Shown piece by piece: positions 17,988-24,950 of a stretch of 34,666 nucleotides of DNA. Each line of letters starts with the position of its first letter. Positions within the stretch are counted from its first letter, which is position 1. Position numbers and translations under genes: made by a program. The DNA comes from Nocardioidaceae bacterium (GTDB lineage: Bacteria; Actinomycetota; Actinomycetes; Propionibacteriales; Nocardioidaceae): positions 1 to 34,666 of the forward strand of contig JACCWP010000195.1 in NCBI GenBank assembly GCA_013697585.1. The letters run 5' to 3'. The notes beneath the pieces are model-generated. The model made no database searches. It saw only the letters and a list, made by a program, of their open reading frames with translations, and was not told where the DNA came from.

Positions 17988-18629
17988 TCAGCTCACGACG
18001 CCGTACAGCCGGTCGCCCGCGTCTCCCAGGCCCGGCACGATGTAGCCCTTGTCGTTGAGCCGTTGGTCGAGTCCGGCTGTCACCAGTGTCGTGGGAATCG
18101 CGAGCTCGGCCAGGTCCCGCTCGACCCGGGCGACCCCCTCCGGCGCTGCCAGCAGGCATACGGCAGTCACGTGCTCGGCGCCGCGCTCGGCCAGGAACTC
18201 GATCGCAGCCGAGAGCGTCCCGCCGGTCGCGAGCATCGGGTCGAGCACGTAGCACTGACGCCCGGACAGATCCTCGGGCAGCCGCTCGGCATAGGTCGAC
18301 GCGAGCAGCGTGTGCTCGTCGCGGATCATGCCGAGAAACCCCACCTCCGCAGTGGGCAGCAGCCGTTGCATCCCCTCCAGCATGCCGAGACCCGCGCGCA
18401 GGATCGGCACCACCAGCGGCTTGGGCGCTGACAACCGCACGCCCTGTGCGGGCGCGACCGGGGTCTGGACAGTGATCGCCTCGGTGCGCACGTCGCGGGT
18501 GGCTTCGTACGCGAGCAGCGTGACCAGCTCGTCGGCCAGCCGTCGAAACGTCGGCGACTCCGTCCGCTCGTCGCGCAGCAACGTGAGCTTGTGAGCGACG
18601 AGAGGGTGGTCGGCGACGTGCACGCGCAT
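17988..18629 (-). CDS. upp: Uracil phosphoribosyltransferase
   Basis: 213 aa. Converts uracil and PRPP to UMP in pyrimidine salvage. Seen: [16 protein letters not shown] at the N-terminus, [17 protein letters not shown], the PRPP-binding loop [13 protein letters not shown], and the C-terminal [18 protein letters not shown] that binds uracil. The ATG at 18629 fits the family N-terminus; an opening seven codons upstream is ignored. A TAGCGT box ends seven bases ahead of this ATG, so a leaderless message is likely. It is divergent from the tadA-associated gene. Confidence 0.97.
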   Translation of the reverse strand: MRVHVADHPLVAHKLTLLRDERTESPTFRRLADELVTLLAYEATRDVRTEAITVQTPVAPAQGVRLSAPKPLVVPILRAGLGMLEGMQRLLPTAEVGFLGMIRDEHTLLASTYAERLPEDLSGRQCYVLDPMLATGGTLSAAIEFLAERGAEHVTAVCLLAAPEGVARVERDLAELAIPTTLVTAGLDQRLNDKGYIVPGLGDAGDRLYGVVS

Positions 18630-18636
18630 GCCGCGC

Positions 18637-18642
18637 ACGCTA
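18637..18642 (-). promoter_or_regulatory. -10 box of upp
   Basis: TAGCGT on the minus strand, seven bases before the upp ATG. Confidence 0.5.
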
Positions 18643-18693
18643 GTGGACACGCGACCCTACCCCTCGGGCGTAGGGTCTGCGACCATCGACGAT

Positions 18694-19176
18694 GTGTCCG
18701 AGGACAGCGTGGACTTCGCCGTTGTGGCATACCGCGAGGAGGGGGTCTGGCAGGTCCAGCCCCTGCCGCACCGGGTTGCGGCCGGCGGGCTGGGCGAGCT
18801 GGTGTCGGCGCTGCGGCCGTGGCCGGCTGAGAGCGGATCGCTCGGGCTGGTGTCTATCGACGAGGACTTCTTCGTGCTCGTTCGGGTCCAGGGCCGCGAT
18901 GTCCGGGCGTTGCTCTCCGACGTGACCGCCGCGGCCGACTGGCCGCTCGCGGCCGCGGTGATGGAGCTGCTCGACCTCCCCGACCCCGACGACGAGGAGG
19001 ATGCGCAGCCGGCCGGCCAGCTGGACATTGTGGCCGACCTCGGGATGTCCGCCATGGACATGGCAGTGCTGTGCGACGACCCCGACCTGTATCCCGACGA
19101 GATGCTCGCCGACGTCGCGCACCGGCTGGGCTTCGGTGGGGAGTTCGAGGGCGTCCTCGAGGGGGCATCGGTCTGA
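18694..19176 (+). CDS. tRNA adenosine deaminase-associated protein
   Basis: 160 aa acidic protein found next to tadA in actinomycetes; its role is not established. Seen: VDFAVVAYREEGVWQVQPLP, SLGLVSIDEDFFVLVRVQG, a long acidic stretch (DLPDPDDEEDAQPAG), and the C-terminal LYPDEMLADVAHRLGFGGEF. GTG at 18694 taken as start; a TAGGGT -10 box at 18671-18676 would put the mRNA end near 18685, so the leader would be only about ten bases. The frame opens further upstream through the promoter, which is not credible. Its stop precedes tadA with little or no gap. Confidence 0.85.
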   Translation: MSEDSVDFAVVAYREEGVWQVQPLPHRVAAGGLGELVSALRPWPAESGSLGLVSIDEDFFVLVRVQGRDVRALLSDVTAAADWPLAAAVMELLDLPDPDDEEDAQPAGQLDIVADLGMSAMDMAVLCDDPDLYPDEMLADVAHRLGFGGEFEGVLEGASV

Positions 19177-19208
19177 GCGTTCTGCCGACCAGCCCCTGGC
19201 ACGAGCCG

Positions 19209-19667
19209 ATGGGGGTCGCGCTCGCCGCAGCCCTGGGTGCGCTGCGCGCCCGCGACGTGCCCGTCGGCGCCGCCGTCCTGGATCGGACCGGCGCCGTGCT
19301 GGCAACCGGCCACAACACCCGCGAGCGCGATTGCGACCCGGCGGGCCACGCCGAGCTGGTCGCGCTGCGGCTGGCCGCCACCGCGCAGGGGTCGTGGCGA
19401 CTCGACGGCTGCACCCTGGTCGTCACCCTGGAGCCGTGCGCCATGTGTGCTGGGGCACTCGTGCTCGCCCGGGTGGACCGGCTCGTGTTCGGCGCCTACG
19501 ACGACCAGGACGGAGCGGTCGGGTCGGTGTGGGACCTCGTCCGGGACCGTCGCCGCGGCCATCGTCCGGAGGTGGTCGCAGGCGTCCGCGCCGGCGAGTC
19601 CGCCGTCCTGCTGCGCGCCTTCTTCGCCGACCACCGGGGCGAGAAGCAGCCGCCGCGGCTCGGGTAG
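19209..19667 (+). CDS. tadA: tRNA-specific adenosine deaminase
   Basis: 152 aa. Deaminates the wobble adenosine of tRNA-Arg(ACG) to inosine. Zinc site intact: HAE in GHAELVALR (catalytic Glu) and PCAMCAGA. Also seen: DVPVGAAVLD and GSVWDLVRDRR. The ATG at 19209 gives a normal length but lacks a ribosome site. A CTG at 19173 overlapping the previous stop (CTGA), with GAGGGGG seven bases upstream, would add 12 residues (LSVLPTSPWHEP) and is a real alternative. The stop codon TAG at 19665-19667 is part of the likely -10 box of the following tRNA-Ser. Confidence 0.95.
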   Translation: MGVALAAALGALRARDVPVGAAVLDRTGAVLATGHNTRERDCDPAGHAELVALRLAATAQGSWRLDGCTLVVTLEPCAMCAGALVLARVDRLVFGAYDDQDGAVGSVWDLVRDRRRGHRPEVVAGVRAGESAVLLRAFFADHRGEKQPPRLG

Positions 19668-19670
19668 CCT
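19665..19670 (+). promoter_or_regulatory. -10 box of tRNA-Ser(CGA)
   Basis: TAGCCT, seven bases before the tRNA 5' end. Its first three bases are the tadA stop codon. Confidence 0.5.
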
Positions 19671-19677
19671 ACTGCGC

Positions 19678-19767
19678 GGTGGCGTGTCCGAGCGGCCGAA
19701 GGAGCACGCCTCGAAAGCGTGTGAGGGTTCACGCCCTCCGTGGGTTCAAATCCCACCGCCACCGCCA
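19678..19767 (+). tRNA. tRNA-Ser(CGA)
   Basis: Acceptor GGTGGCG pairs with CGCCACC (19757-19763), discriminator G at 19764, and an encoded CCA at 19765-19767. The anticodon stem-loop CACGCCTCGAAAGCGTG gives anticodon CGA (reads UCG). A long variable arm (GAGGGTTCACGCCCTC) and the T-arm GTGGGTTCAAATCCCAC are present, as expected of a class II tRNA. Its 3' 57 bases are duplicated at 22125-22181. Confidence 0.95.
19709..19765 (+). repeat. attL-like site (tRNA-Ser 3' part)
   Basis: 57-bp perfect direct repeat of 22125-22181, running from the anticodon loop to the first base after the discriminator. Position inside a tRNA 3' half is the classic attachment site of tyrosine integrases. Confidence 0.85.
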
Positions 19768-19872
19768 ACCTCCGGCGGCATCACCGCAGGTCAGCGACTT
19801 GTGTGGCGCCGCCGGTGCTGCGTTCAGGGGCCGATCTGCCCTCAACTACGTGCGGCAACCCGACTAGTGCCA

Positions 19873-20091
19873 TCACGCCGGCTGGATTGCGCTCCACCCA
19901 AGCCGACCGACCATGTCTGTCGCCGCACAGCCGTACAACCGTTCGGCCGCAGCGTTCCACGTGAGGATCCGGCCGTCCAAGTCCTCACTGAAGATTGCGT
20001 CGGCCGACACCTCCACGACCTGCGCCAGCAGATCCGCGTCGACCACGAGGTCATGGGCCGCACCCGTCGGGGTGGACCCGGTGACCGTCAC
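19873..20091 (-). pseudogene. Truncated PAS-domain sensor fragment
   Basis: 72 codons from a GTG at 20091. Residues ~20-62 read as the first half of a PAS domain: DLLAQVVEVSADAIFSEDLD, GRILTWNAAAERLYGC and ATDMVGR. PAS domains bind ligands or cofactors in sensor kinases and cyclases. The frame then ends (WSAIQPA, stop) before the second half of the fold and before any output domain. It is most likely the 5' relic of a sensor gene cut when the island formed or shrank. No Shine-Dalgarno is visible. Confidence 0.65.
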
Positions 20092-20100
20092 GGCACCACA

Positions 20101-20137
20101 ATCCCAGAGTTCATTGCACCGACGTTACGTCTGGGAT
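20101..20137. repeat. Inverted repeat upstream of the PAS fragment
   Basis: ATCCCAGA (20101-20108) and TCTGGGAT (20130-20137), perfect 8-bp arms 21 bases apart. It lies ten bases upstream of the PAS fragment start and may be its old operator. Confidence 0.4.
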
Positions 20138-20460
20138 CGCCAATCGAGCCGAACAGGCGCGTTTTCATGACGAGAATCAACCCGAACGGTGGACGCTGCA
20201 TCGGGGCTGTGGGGTGCCGCCATCCCCATCTGTCGGCTGGGATCCGTCGCCTTCAGGTGTATCGGTGGTGGCGTCAGTGGCGGCGGTCGTGCCACCGCTG
20301 TGGGCCGCGCGGTTTCACCGATCACGCGGCGGTGGGCTGACCGACCGGGTCCCGCCCGGTCGTCACGCCGGACAGATCGCCCTCGATGCTCTCGTTGCTG
20401 TTATCGCGACCAATTTCGTCAAAGTTCTCGTACCGTTCAATCGGGTCGTCTACGGTCCTT

Positions 20461-21795
20461 ATGATGGTCGTGCGCCGGGGATCTGCGCTTGGCCGCCTGA
20501 CGGCAACGGTGCTCGCGGCGGCGACCGCTGCCGGGCTGGCTGCCGGGGTGCCGTCGGCCGCGGCACTAGGCGTCGCTTCGGCGGGCAGGTTGGCCGCTGA
20601 GTCGGATCGGGGCTGGTTCGCCGCCGCCCGGGTGGAGACGGCCAGCCTGTCACCGCGTACCGGCCGGCCGGCCGGTGACATCGAGTTCGGTCAGGCGTCG
20701 CTGTCTGCTGATGGCCGGTTCGTGCTGTTCGTCGACAATGCCGGCGACGCGTCGGGGGAGCGGGCGTGCCGGGACACCCGCTGTCTGCTGCTGCGTGATC
20801 GCCGGCGCGACGTCACGACGGTGGTGTCGGCGCGTAGCGACGGGACCGCGGTGGGCAGCCGGGGTCTGATCTGGTCGGACATCAGCGGCGACAGTCGGCT
20901 GGCGGCGTTCAACGCCGAGGCGTACGGGCTCGGCCCACCAGGGCGCCGGCCGGAGGCCAACCTGTTCGTCAAGCACCTGCGGTCCGGGCGGCTGGAGGCG
21001 ATCGCGGCTCCGCCGGACCCGGCGGTCGAAGGGACGCGGCTGTTCATCAGTGTGCGCGCGGTGTCCGAGCACGGCCGGTTCGTCGGGGTCCGCGGGGGGT
21101 CGAGGTCCGGTTTCGGTTACCCCTACCTGTTCGACCGGGGCACCGGCACCTGGACACGGCTGCCCGCTCCGGACGGCGAGTCCGAGGTGGAGGCCATGAA
21201 CGACAACGGCCGCTACGTCGCGGTGGAGTCCTCCTCGGCACCCGAGGGCGGCGATGATCTGTTCGTGTACGACCGGCGCACCGGTCAGTCCCGGCAGGTG
21301 CCGCCGGGCCCGGCTCGCGCCGACGCGAGCATCATTGACGCCACGTTCAGCGGTGACGGCCGGCTGCTGTTCGTCACCTGGAACAGCTACAACCCCCGCA
21401 CCGATGTCGACACCGTCGAGGCCGTCATGTATCGCACCCGCGACCTGGGCGTGGCCGACGTCATCGACGACTACGGCATCGACGGCGTCGATGCGGCCAG
21501 CACCACCGGGCGCTACATCGCTGCCGTTGCGTTCGGCGACCACTTCGGGTCCGACACAACCCAATCGGTTGGCTACGACCGACGTACCGACACGATCACC
21601 CTGGTCAGCCGGGGCCGACGCGGCCAGCCTGCCAACTTCTGGAGCTACCCCACCGACATCAGCGCCGACGGACAGACCGTGCTGTTCAACACCGCGGCCG
21701 GCAACATCGCTCCGGAAGGCGACGACCGGCCCCGGCCGCTGTTCTTCGACGCGTACAACGACGTCTTCGTCACCGAGCTGTTCTGGCGTCGCTAG
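20461..21795 (+). CDS. Secreted TolB/WD40-like beta-propeller protein
   Basis: 444 aa from the ATG at 20461 (a second ATG follows directly). Residues 1-40 form a signal peptide: VVRRGSALGRL, then the hydrophobic TATVLAAATAAGLAAGV and PSAAAL. The mature protein shows repeated propeller phrases: ASLSADGRFVLFVDNA, SDISGDSRLAAFNAE, AVSEHGRFVGVRGG, AMNDNGRYVAVES, TFSGDGRLLFVTWN, ASTTGRYIAAVAF and DISADGQTVLFNTAA, about seven blades of the TolB/PD40 kind. No catalytic motif is seen. It is the only intact gene in the tRNA-Ser island. No good ribosome site; TACGGT lies just before the start. An in-frame opening 25 codons upstream is less likely. Confidence 0.8.
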   Translation: MMVVRRGSALGRLTATVLAAATAAGLAAGVPSAAALGVASAGRLAAESDRGWFAAARVETASLSPRTGRPAGDIEFGQASLSADGRFVLFVDNAGDASGERACRDTRCLLLRDRRRDVTTVVSARSDGTAVGSRGLIWSDISGDSRLAAFNAEAYGLGPPGRRPEANLFVKHLRSGRLEAIAAPPDPAVEGTRLFISVRAVSEHGRFVGVRGGSRSGFGYPYLFDRGTGTWTRLPAPDGESEVEAMNDNGRYVAVESSSAPEGGDDLFVYDRRTGQSRQVPPGPARADASIIDATFSGDGRLLFVTWNSYNPRTDVDTVEAVMYRTRDLGVADVIDDYGIDGVDAASTTGRYIAAVAFGDHFGSDTTQSVGYDRRTDTITLVSRGRRGQPANFWSYPTDISADGQTVLFNTAAGNIAPEGDDRPRPLFFDAYNDVFVTELFWRR

Positions 21796-21891
21796 ACGGG
21801 CCGGCCGACGCGCGCCGAGCCTCAGAGAGTTCTCCGCGCGGACGCAGTACTAGTCGGAAGGGGGCTGCCTCGGTTTGCCCTGAGGATCCTC

Positions 21892-21960
21892 GACTCGGGA
21901 TGTGCGGAGGCTGAGCGATGCTGTCAGGACTGAGTTCGCTGCAGCGAACTATCCCGAGTC
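21892..21960. repeat. Nested inverted repeats with an 18-bp palindrome
   Basis: AGTTCGCTGCAGCGAACT (21933-21950) is a perfect 18-bp palindrome. Around it, GACTCGGGAT (21892-21901) and ATCCCGAGTC (21951-21960) are perfect 10-bp inverted arms. It lies about 100 bases after the propeller gene stop; it may be a terminator or a protein-binding site of the lost element. Confidence 0.7.
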
Positions 21961-22004
21961 GGTCGCCTGTGCCTCATCATCCGCGCGGCGAGTCGGGGGT
22001 CCGC

Positions 22005-22026
22005 AGTCTCAGTTGTAGTCTCAGTT
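22005..22026. repeat. Tandem 10-bp direct repeat
   Basis: AGTCTCAGTT at 22005-22014 and 22017-22026, a 12-bp period, about 100 bp inside the right att copy. The placement recalls integrase arm-type or excisionase sites; this is inference. Confidence 0.4.
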
Positions 22027-22124
22027 CGCCCGTATCCAGAGATGTCTGCCCGGGTCTGGCGGATGGCCGATCCCGCCTGAGCTGAGCCGACCTGCGCGGA
22101 CCATGCGGAACGCCTGGCCGCAGA

Positions 22125-22181
22125 CCTCGAAAGCGTGTGAGGGTTCACGCCCTCCGTGGGTTCAAATCCCACCGCCACCGC
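22125..22181 (+). repeat. attR-like site (tRNA-Ser 3' scar)
   Basis: Perfect 57-bp copy of 19709-19765. The 5' half of the tRNA is missing (the bases before 22125 do not form a D-arm or acceptor), so it is a scar, not a gene. The next bases (CGCC) lack the CCA seen at the left copy. Confidence 0.85.
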
Positions 22182-22189
22182 GCCGCCGT

Positions 22190-22254
22190 TTTCGCAGGTA
22201 CACCAGCGAAAGGTGCGCTTCCCCAGCGAAGTTTCCCCGGGGAGGCGCACCTTT
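22190..22254 (+). repeat. 65-bp two-hairpin repeat, copy 1
   Basis: First hairpin TTTCGCAGG-(4 nt)-CCAGCGAAA (one mismatch), then a second with arms AAAGGTGCGCTTCCCC (22209-22224) and GGGGAGGCGCACCTTT (22239-22254), 15 of 16 pairing. A close relative lies at 32886-32950 on the other strand. Immediately downstream of the original tRNA-Ser 3' end. Confidence 0.75.
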
Positions 22255-22394
22255 GGCCTGGTCAGTGCACAACCCGACCGGCCTCCCACACCCAGCGCCG
22301 GAGCGGAGGAGCGCGGCCGGGCGAGCTCTAGGCTGGGGGCCCTTGCTGAGGCACAGCGCGGAGACGGCGACCGACACGGCGAGAGGCGCGGCGG

Positions 22395-23897
22395 GTGAGC
22401 TACGGCTTCGAAGTCCTCGCCCTGGTCGGCGGCGCGGTTCTGCTGGCCGCGATCCTTGCCGTCCGGGTCTCGGCGCGAGCGGGACTGCCGAGTCTGCTGC
22501 TCTACATCGGTATCGGCGTGCTGCTCGGCGACTCCGTGCTCGGCGTCCCGTTCGACGACGCCGACCTCGCGTACGTGCTGGCGCTTGCGGCACTCGTGCT
22601 GATCCTCGCCGAGGGCGGGTTGACCACCGACTGGGCCGAGGTGCGACCGGCGGCGCCGCTGGGACTGGCGCTCAGTACCGTCGGGGTCGCGGTCGGGGTG
22701 AGCGTGATGGCCGTCTTCGGTCACTGGGTGCTCGACCTCGACTGGCAGCTCGCGATCCTGCTCGGAGCGGTCACGACGCCCACCGACTCGGCGGCGGTGT
22801 TCTCGGTGCTGCGGCGGGTGCCGCTGAAGCCCTCCGTACGCGGCGCGCTCGAGTCGGAGTCAGGGCTCAACGACGCGCCCACCCTGTTGCTGGTCACCGC
22901 AGTGGCGACCGGTGCAGCCGACGATGTGCCCTGGTGGGTGCTGCTGGCGATGATCGCCATGGAGCTGGTGGTCGGCGGGGCGCTCGGCTTCGCGGCCGGC
23001 TGGCTCGGTGCCCGGTTGCTGGCTCGGGCTGCGCTGCCGTCGTCAGGTCTCTATCCCGTCGCGGTGCTCGCGATGTGCGTGGTGGCCTGGAGCGGGGCCT
23101 CCGTGCTGCACCTGAGCGGCTTCGCAGCCGTCTACATCGCCGCGCTGACGCTGGGCAACGCCGACCTGCCGCACGGACGCGCCACCCGATCGTTCGCGGA
23201 GGGCGTGGGGTGGATGGCGCAGATCGGGTTGTTCGTCATGCTGGGCCTGCTGATGTCGCCCCAGCGGCTGACGTGGTGGCACCTCGGCGCCGGCTTCGTC
23301 GCGGGCGCGGTGCTCACCTTCCTGGCCCGACCGCTCTCCGTCGTCGTGTCGACGGCGCCGTTGCGGGTGCCATGGCGCGAGCAGGCGTTCTTGTCGTGGG
23401 CGGGGCTGCGCGGCGCGATTCCGATCGTGCTGGCCACCGTGCCCCTTGCCGAGGACGTGCCCGGCGCCACCGACCTGTTCGACCTGGTGGTGGTCCTGGT
23501 CGTCGTCTACACCCTCGCGCAGGGGCCGACCCTGCCTTATGCCGCACGCCTGCTCGGGGTCACCGACACCGGCGCTGCCCACGACCTGGAGGTCGAGGCA
23601 GCCCCACTGGACCGGATCGCGGCGGACCTGCTGCACGTGAGCATCGCCACCGGGTCGCGGCTGCACGGGGTCGAGGTTGCCGAGCTGCGCCTGCCGCTCG
23701 GCGCATCGATCTCGCTGGTCGTACGCGCGGGAGCGTCGTTCGTGCCGTCAGGTGTCACCCGGCTGCAGCGCGACGACGAGCTGCTGGTCGTGGCTCCCCG
23801 GCGGGTACGGGAGGCCACCGAAGGCCGCTTGCGGGCGGTGTCCAGGCACGGGCGCCTTGCCGGATGGCAGGACCCGCGCGGCACTGGCAACGGCTGA
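22395..23897 (+). CDS. CPA1-type cation/proton antiporter with TrkA-C domain
   Basis: 500 aa. Residues ~5-390 hold about 12-13 transmembrane helices of the NhaP2/CvrA type (K+ or Na+/H+ exchange). Markers: LYIGIGVLLGDSVLGVPFDD, the ion-site segment VTTPTDSAAVFSVLRRVPLK, LESESGLNDAPTLLL with the conserved Asp, and WAGLRGAIPIVLATVPLA. Residues ~395-480 form a cytoplasmic TrkA-C-like regulatory domain (LRLPLGASISLVVRAGASFV, VTRLQRDDELLVVAPRR). The CvrA-like N-terminus and the TrkA-C tail favour potassium/proton exchange, but specificity is inference. GTG start with GAGAGG about eight bases upstream. Confidence 0.92.
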   Translation: MSYGFEVLALVGGAVLLAAILAVRVSARAGLPSLLLYIGIGVLLGDSVLGVPFDDADLAYVLALAALVLILAEGGLTTDWAEVRPAAPLGLALSTVGVAVGVSVMAVFGHWVLDLDWQLAILLGAVTTPTDSAAVFSVLRRVPLKPSVRGALESESGLNDAPTLLLVTAVATGAADDVPWWVLLAMIAMELVVGGALGFAAGWLGARLLARAALPSSGLYPVAVLAMCVVAWSGASVLHLSGFAAVYIAALTLGNADLPHGRATRSFAEGVGWMAQIGLFVMLGLLMSPQRLTWWHLGAGFVAGAVLTFLARPLSVVVSTAPLRVPWREQAFLSWAGLRGAIPIVLATVPLAEDVPGATDLFDLVVVLVVVYTLAQGPTLPYAARLLGVTDTGAAHDLEVEAAPLDRIAADLLHVSIATGSRLHGVEVAELRLPLGASISLVVRAGASFVPSGVTRLQRDDELLVVAPRRVREATEGRLRAVSRHGRLAGWQDPRGTGNG

Positions 23898-23903
23898 GGC
23901 GAC

Positions 23904-24425
23904 TCAGCGCCTACCGGCTGGGCCGGTGCGGGGTGGTACGCAGACCTCCTGATCGCCACGCACCCGAACCGTCGCGGGAGCGCCGCCCTGGAGCCCGAGA
24001 TAGCCCTGGCCGAGCACGATGTCGATTCCCTCGGCCAGGTCGGGATTCTTGCGCACCTGGACCTGGCCCTGGAACTGGGCACGTACGAGCCGCACCTGCG
24101 CCGAGCCGGGCTCGGGGTCGAGCACCGTCACGTTGGCCACCCGGAGGTTGCCCGGCGCGTTCTCGGCGACGCCGCGGGAGAAGTCGCGCTGGGCCAGCTC
24201 GCGCAGCGTGCTCGCGGCCAGGTCGTTGCGCGCACTGCCGTTGTAGACGTTGACGATCACCTGCGCGCGGGTCAGCTTGCCGTCGACCTGCTCGGGGACG
24301 CAGTCCGGCGGGTCGGCGAACGGGTTGCTGATCGGCTGGTTGATCTGGGTCCACCCGTACCACGCGCCGAACACGACGAGCAGGACCAGCAGCGCGAGCG
24401 TGATCGGGGTCCGGTTGCGGCTCAC
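23904..24425 (-). CDS. LytR C-terminal-domain membrane protein
   Basis: 173 aa. An N-terminal membrane anchor at ~8-25 (ITLALLVLLVVFGAWYGW) is followed by an extracytoplasmic LytR_C domain at ~55-165: VIVNVYNGSARNDLAASTLR, FSRGVAENAPGNLRVANVTV, ARLVRAQF-like strands and DIVLGQGYLGLQ. LytR_C domains occur in cell-wall-associated proteins of actinomycetes; the ligand is unknown. GTG start inside the stop of the preceding gene (GTGA, four-base overlap), so the two are coupled. Convergent with the antiporter gene, with a six-base gap. Confidence 0.9.
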   Translation of the reverse strand: MSRNRTPITLALLVLLVVFGAWYGWTQINQPISNPFADPPDCVPEQVDGKLTRAQVIVNVYNGSARNDLAASTLRELAQRDFSRGVAENAPGNLRVANVTVLDPEPGSAQVRLVRAQFQGQVQVRKNPDLAEGIDIVLGQGYLGLQGGAPATVRVRGDQEVCVPPRTGPAGRR

Positions 24426-24727
24426 GACGCCCCGGCAGGGATCGGGTGGATGCGGGCGTGCAGCAAGTGTCGCTGCTGCAGGGCGGCGCGGAGCGCGCGG
24501 TGCAGACCGTCCTCGAGATAGAGCTCGTCCCGCCAGCGCACGACATGGGCGAACAGGTCACCGAAGAAGGTCGACTCGGCGTCGAGCAGTGTTGCCAGGT
24601 CGAGTGTCCCCTTGGTCGTCACCAGCTGATCGAGGCGGACCTGCTGCGGGGGCAGGTCGGCCCACTGGCGCTGGGTCAGCCCGTGCTCGGGGTAGGGCCG
24701 CCCCTCCCCGACCCGCTTGAAGATCAC
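24422..24727 (-). CDS. Conserved small protein paired with LytR_C gene (VapB-like in annotations)
   Basis: 101 aa soluble protein: FKRVGEGRPYPEHGLTQRQW, ADLPPQQVRLDQLVTTKGTL, a run of acidic/hydrophobic helices (LLDAESTFFGDLFAHVVRWR) and ELYLEDGLHRALRAALQQRH. Close relatives are very conserved in actinomycetes, and I recall them as 'VapB family antitoxin', but no toxin gene is beside it; the partner is a LytR_C protein. The GTG at 24727 follows a TAGACT box by six bases, so it is likely leaderless. The role is unknown; the antitoxin label should be treated with doubt. Confidence 0.85.
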   Translation of the reverse strand: MIFKRVGEGRPYPEHGLTQRQWADLPPQQVRLDQLVTTKGTLDLATLLDAESTFFGDLFAHVVRWRDELYLEDGLHRALRAALQQRHLLHARIHPIPAGAS

Positions 24728-24733
24728 GCGCGC

Positions 24734-24739
24734 AGTCTA
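24734..24739 (-). promoter_or_regulatory. -10 box of the small protein/LytR_C pair
   Basis: TAGACT on the minus strand, six bases before the GTG at 24727. Confidence 0.5.
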
Positions 24740-24770
24740 GGAGAGGCCGCTCCGCTCGGCCGGCACGCGG

Positions 24771-24855
24771 CGGAGGATAGGGGATTCGAACCCCTGAGGG
24801 CGTTAACCCAACACGCTTTCCAAGCGTGCGCACTAGGCCACTATGCGAATCCTCC
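24771..24855 (-). tRNA. tRNA-Ser(GGA)
   Basis: Acceptor GGAGGAT (from 24855) pairs with ATCCTCC (24778-24772), discriminator G. The anticodon stem-loop CACGCTTGGAAAGCGTG gives GGA. A long variable arm and a T-arm AGGGGTTCGAATCCCCT are present. CCA is not encoded. A TACTCT box at 24863-24868 lies seven bases upstream. Confidence 0.95.
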
Positions 24856-24888
24856 GCCGAGCAGAGTACCGGCCCGCCCCGACCCGTG

Positions 24889-24944
24889 AACTGGCGGCAA
24901 CACGCTGACGACACGCCGTGGGCAACGCCGAGGTTCCGCCAGTT
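24889..24944 (+). repeat. 56-bp palindrome-ended repeat, copy B
   Basis: Starts AACTGGCGG and ends CCGCCAGTT (perfect 9-bp inverted ends). It aligns with 14922-14977 over 56 bp without gaps. It sits between tRNA-Ser(GGA) and the SRP RNA. Confidence 0.6.
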
Positions 24945-24950
24945 CGGCGC

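Larger units (their letters stand above)
19768..20460. other. Left part of the island
   Basis: Holds only the PAS fragment and an inverted repeat at 20101-20137. The other open frames are short and unlike known proteins. Bases 20138-20400 contain Pro/Gly-rich frames on both strands without a start site; no gene is supported. Confidence 0.5.
19709..22181. mobile_element. tRNA-Ser-integrated island remnant without integrase
   Basis: Bounded by perfect 57-bp copies of the tRNA-Ser 3' part, 2416 bp apart. Contents: a PAS-domain fragment (19873-20091, minus), one intact secreted-protein gene (20461-21795, plus), and palindromes and short direct repeats near the right end. No integrase, excisionase, replication or transfer gene is visible, so this is either a degraded island or an element mobilised in trans. 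The encoded CCA of the tRNA belongs to the element side, since the right-hand copy is followed by CGCC. Confidence 0.75.
21796..22394. other. Right part of the island and tRNA-scar flank
   Basis: 599 bases without a credible gene. It holds a nested palindrome (21892-21960), a tandem 10-bp repeat (22005-22026), the right tRNA copy (22125-22181), the two-hairpin repeat (22190-22254), and the leader of the antiporter gene. Confidence 0.6.

Noticed and set aside
16315-18255. 646-codon minus-strand frame across pntAB, pntB and upp
   Set aside because: Antisense to three clear genes; composition is low-complexity His/Gln/Arg/Asp.
22125-22181. A second tRNA-Ser gene
   Set aside because: Only the 3' 57 bases match; there is no D-arm or 5' acceptor strand, so it cannot fold as a tRNA.
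22103-24253. 716-codon open frame on the plus strand
   Set aside because: Runs through the tRNA scar and the repeat and then in a wrong frame of the antiporter gene; Arg/Ala-rich noise.
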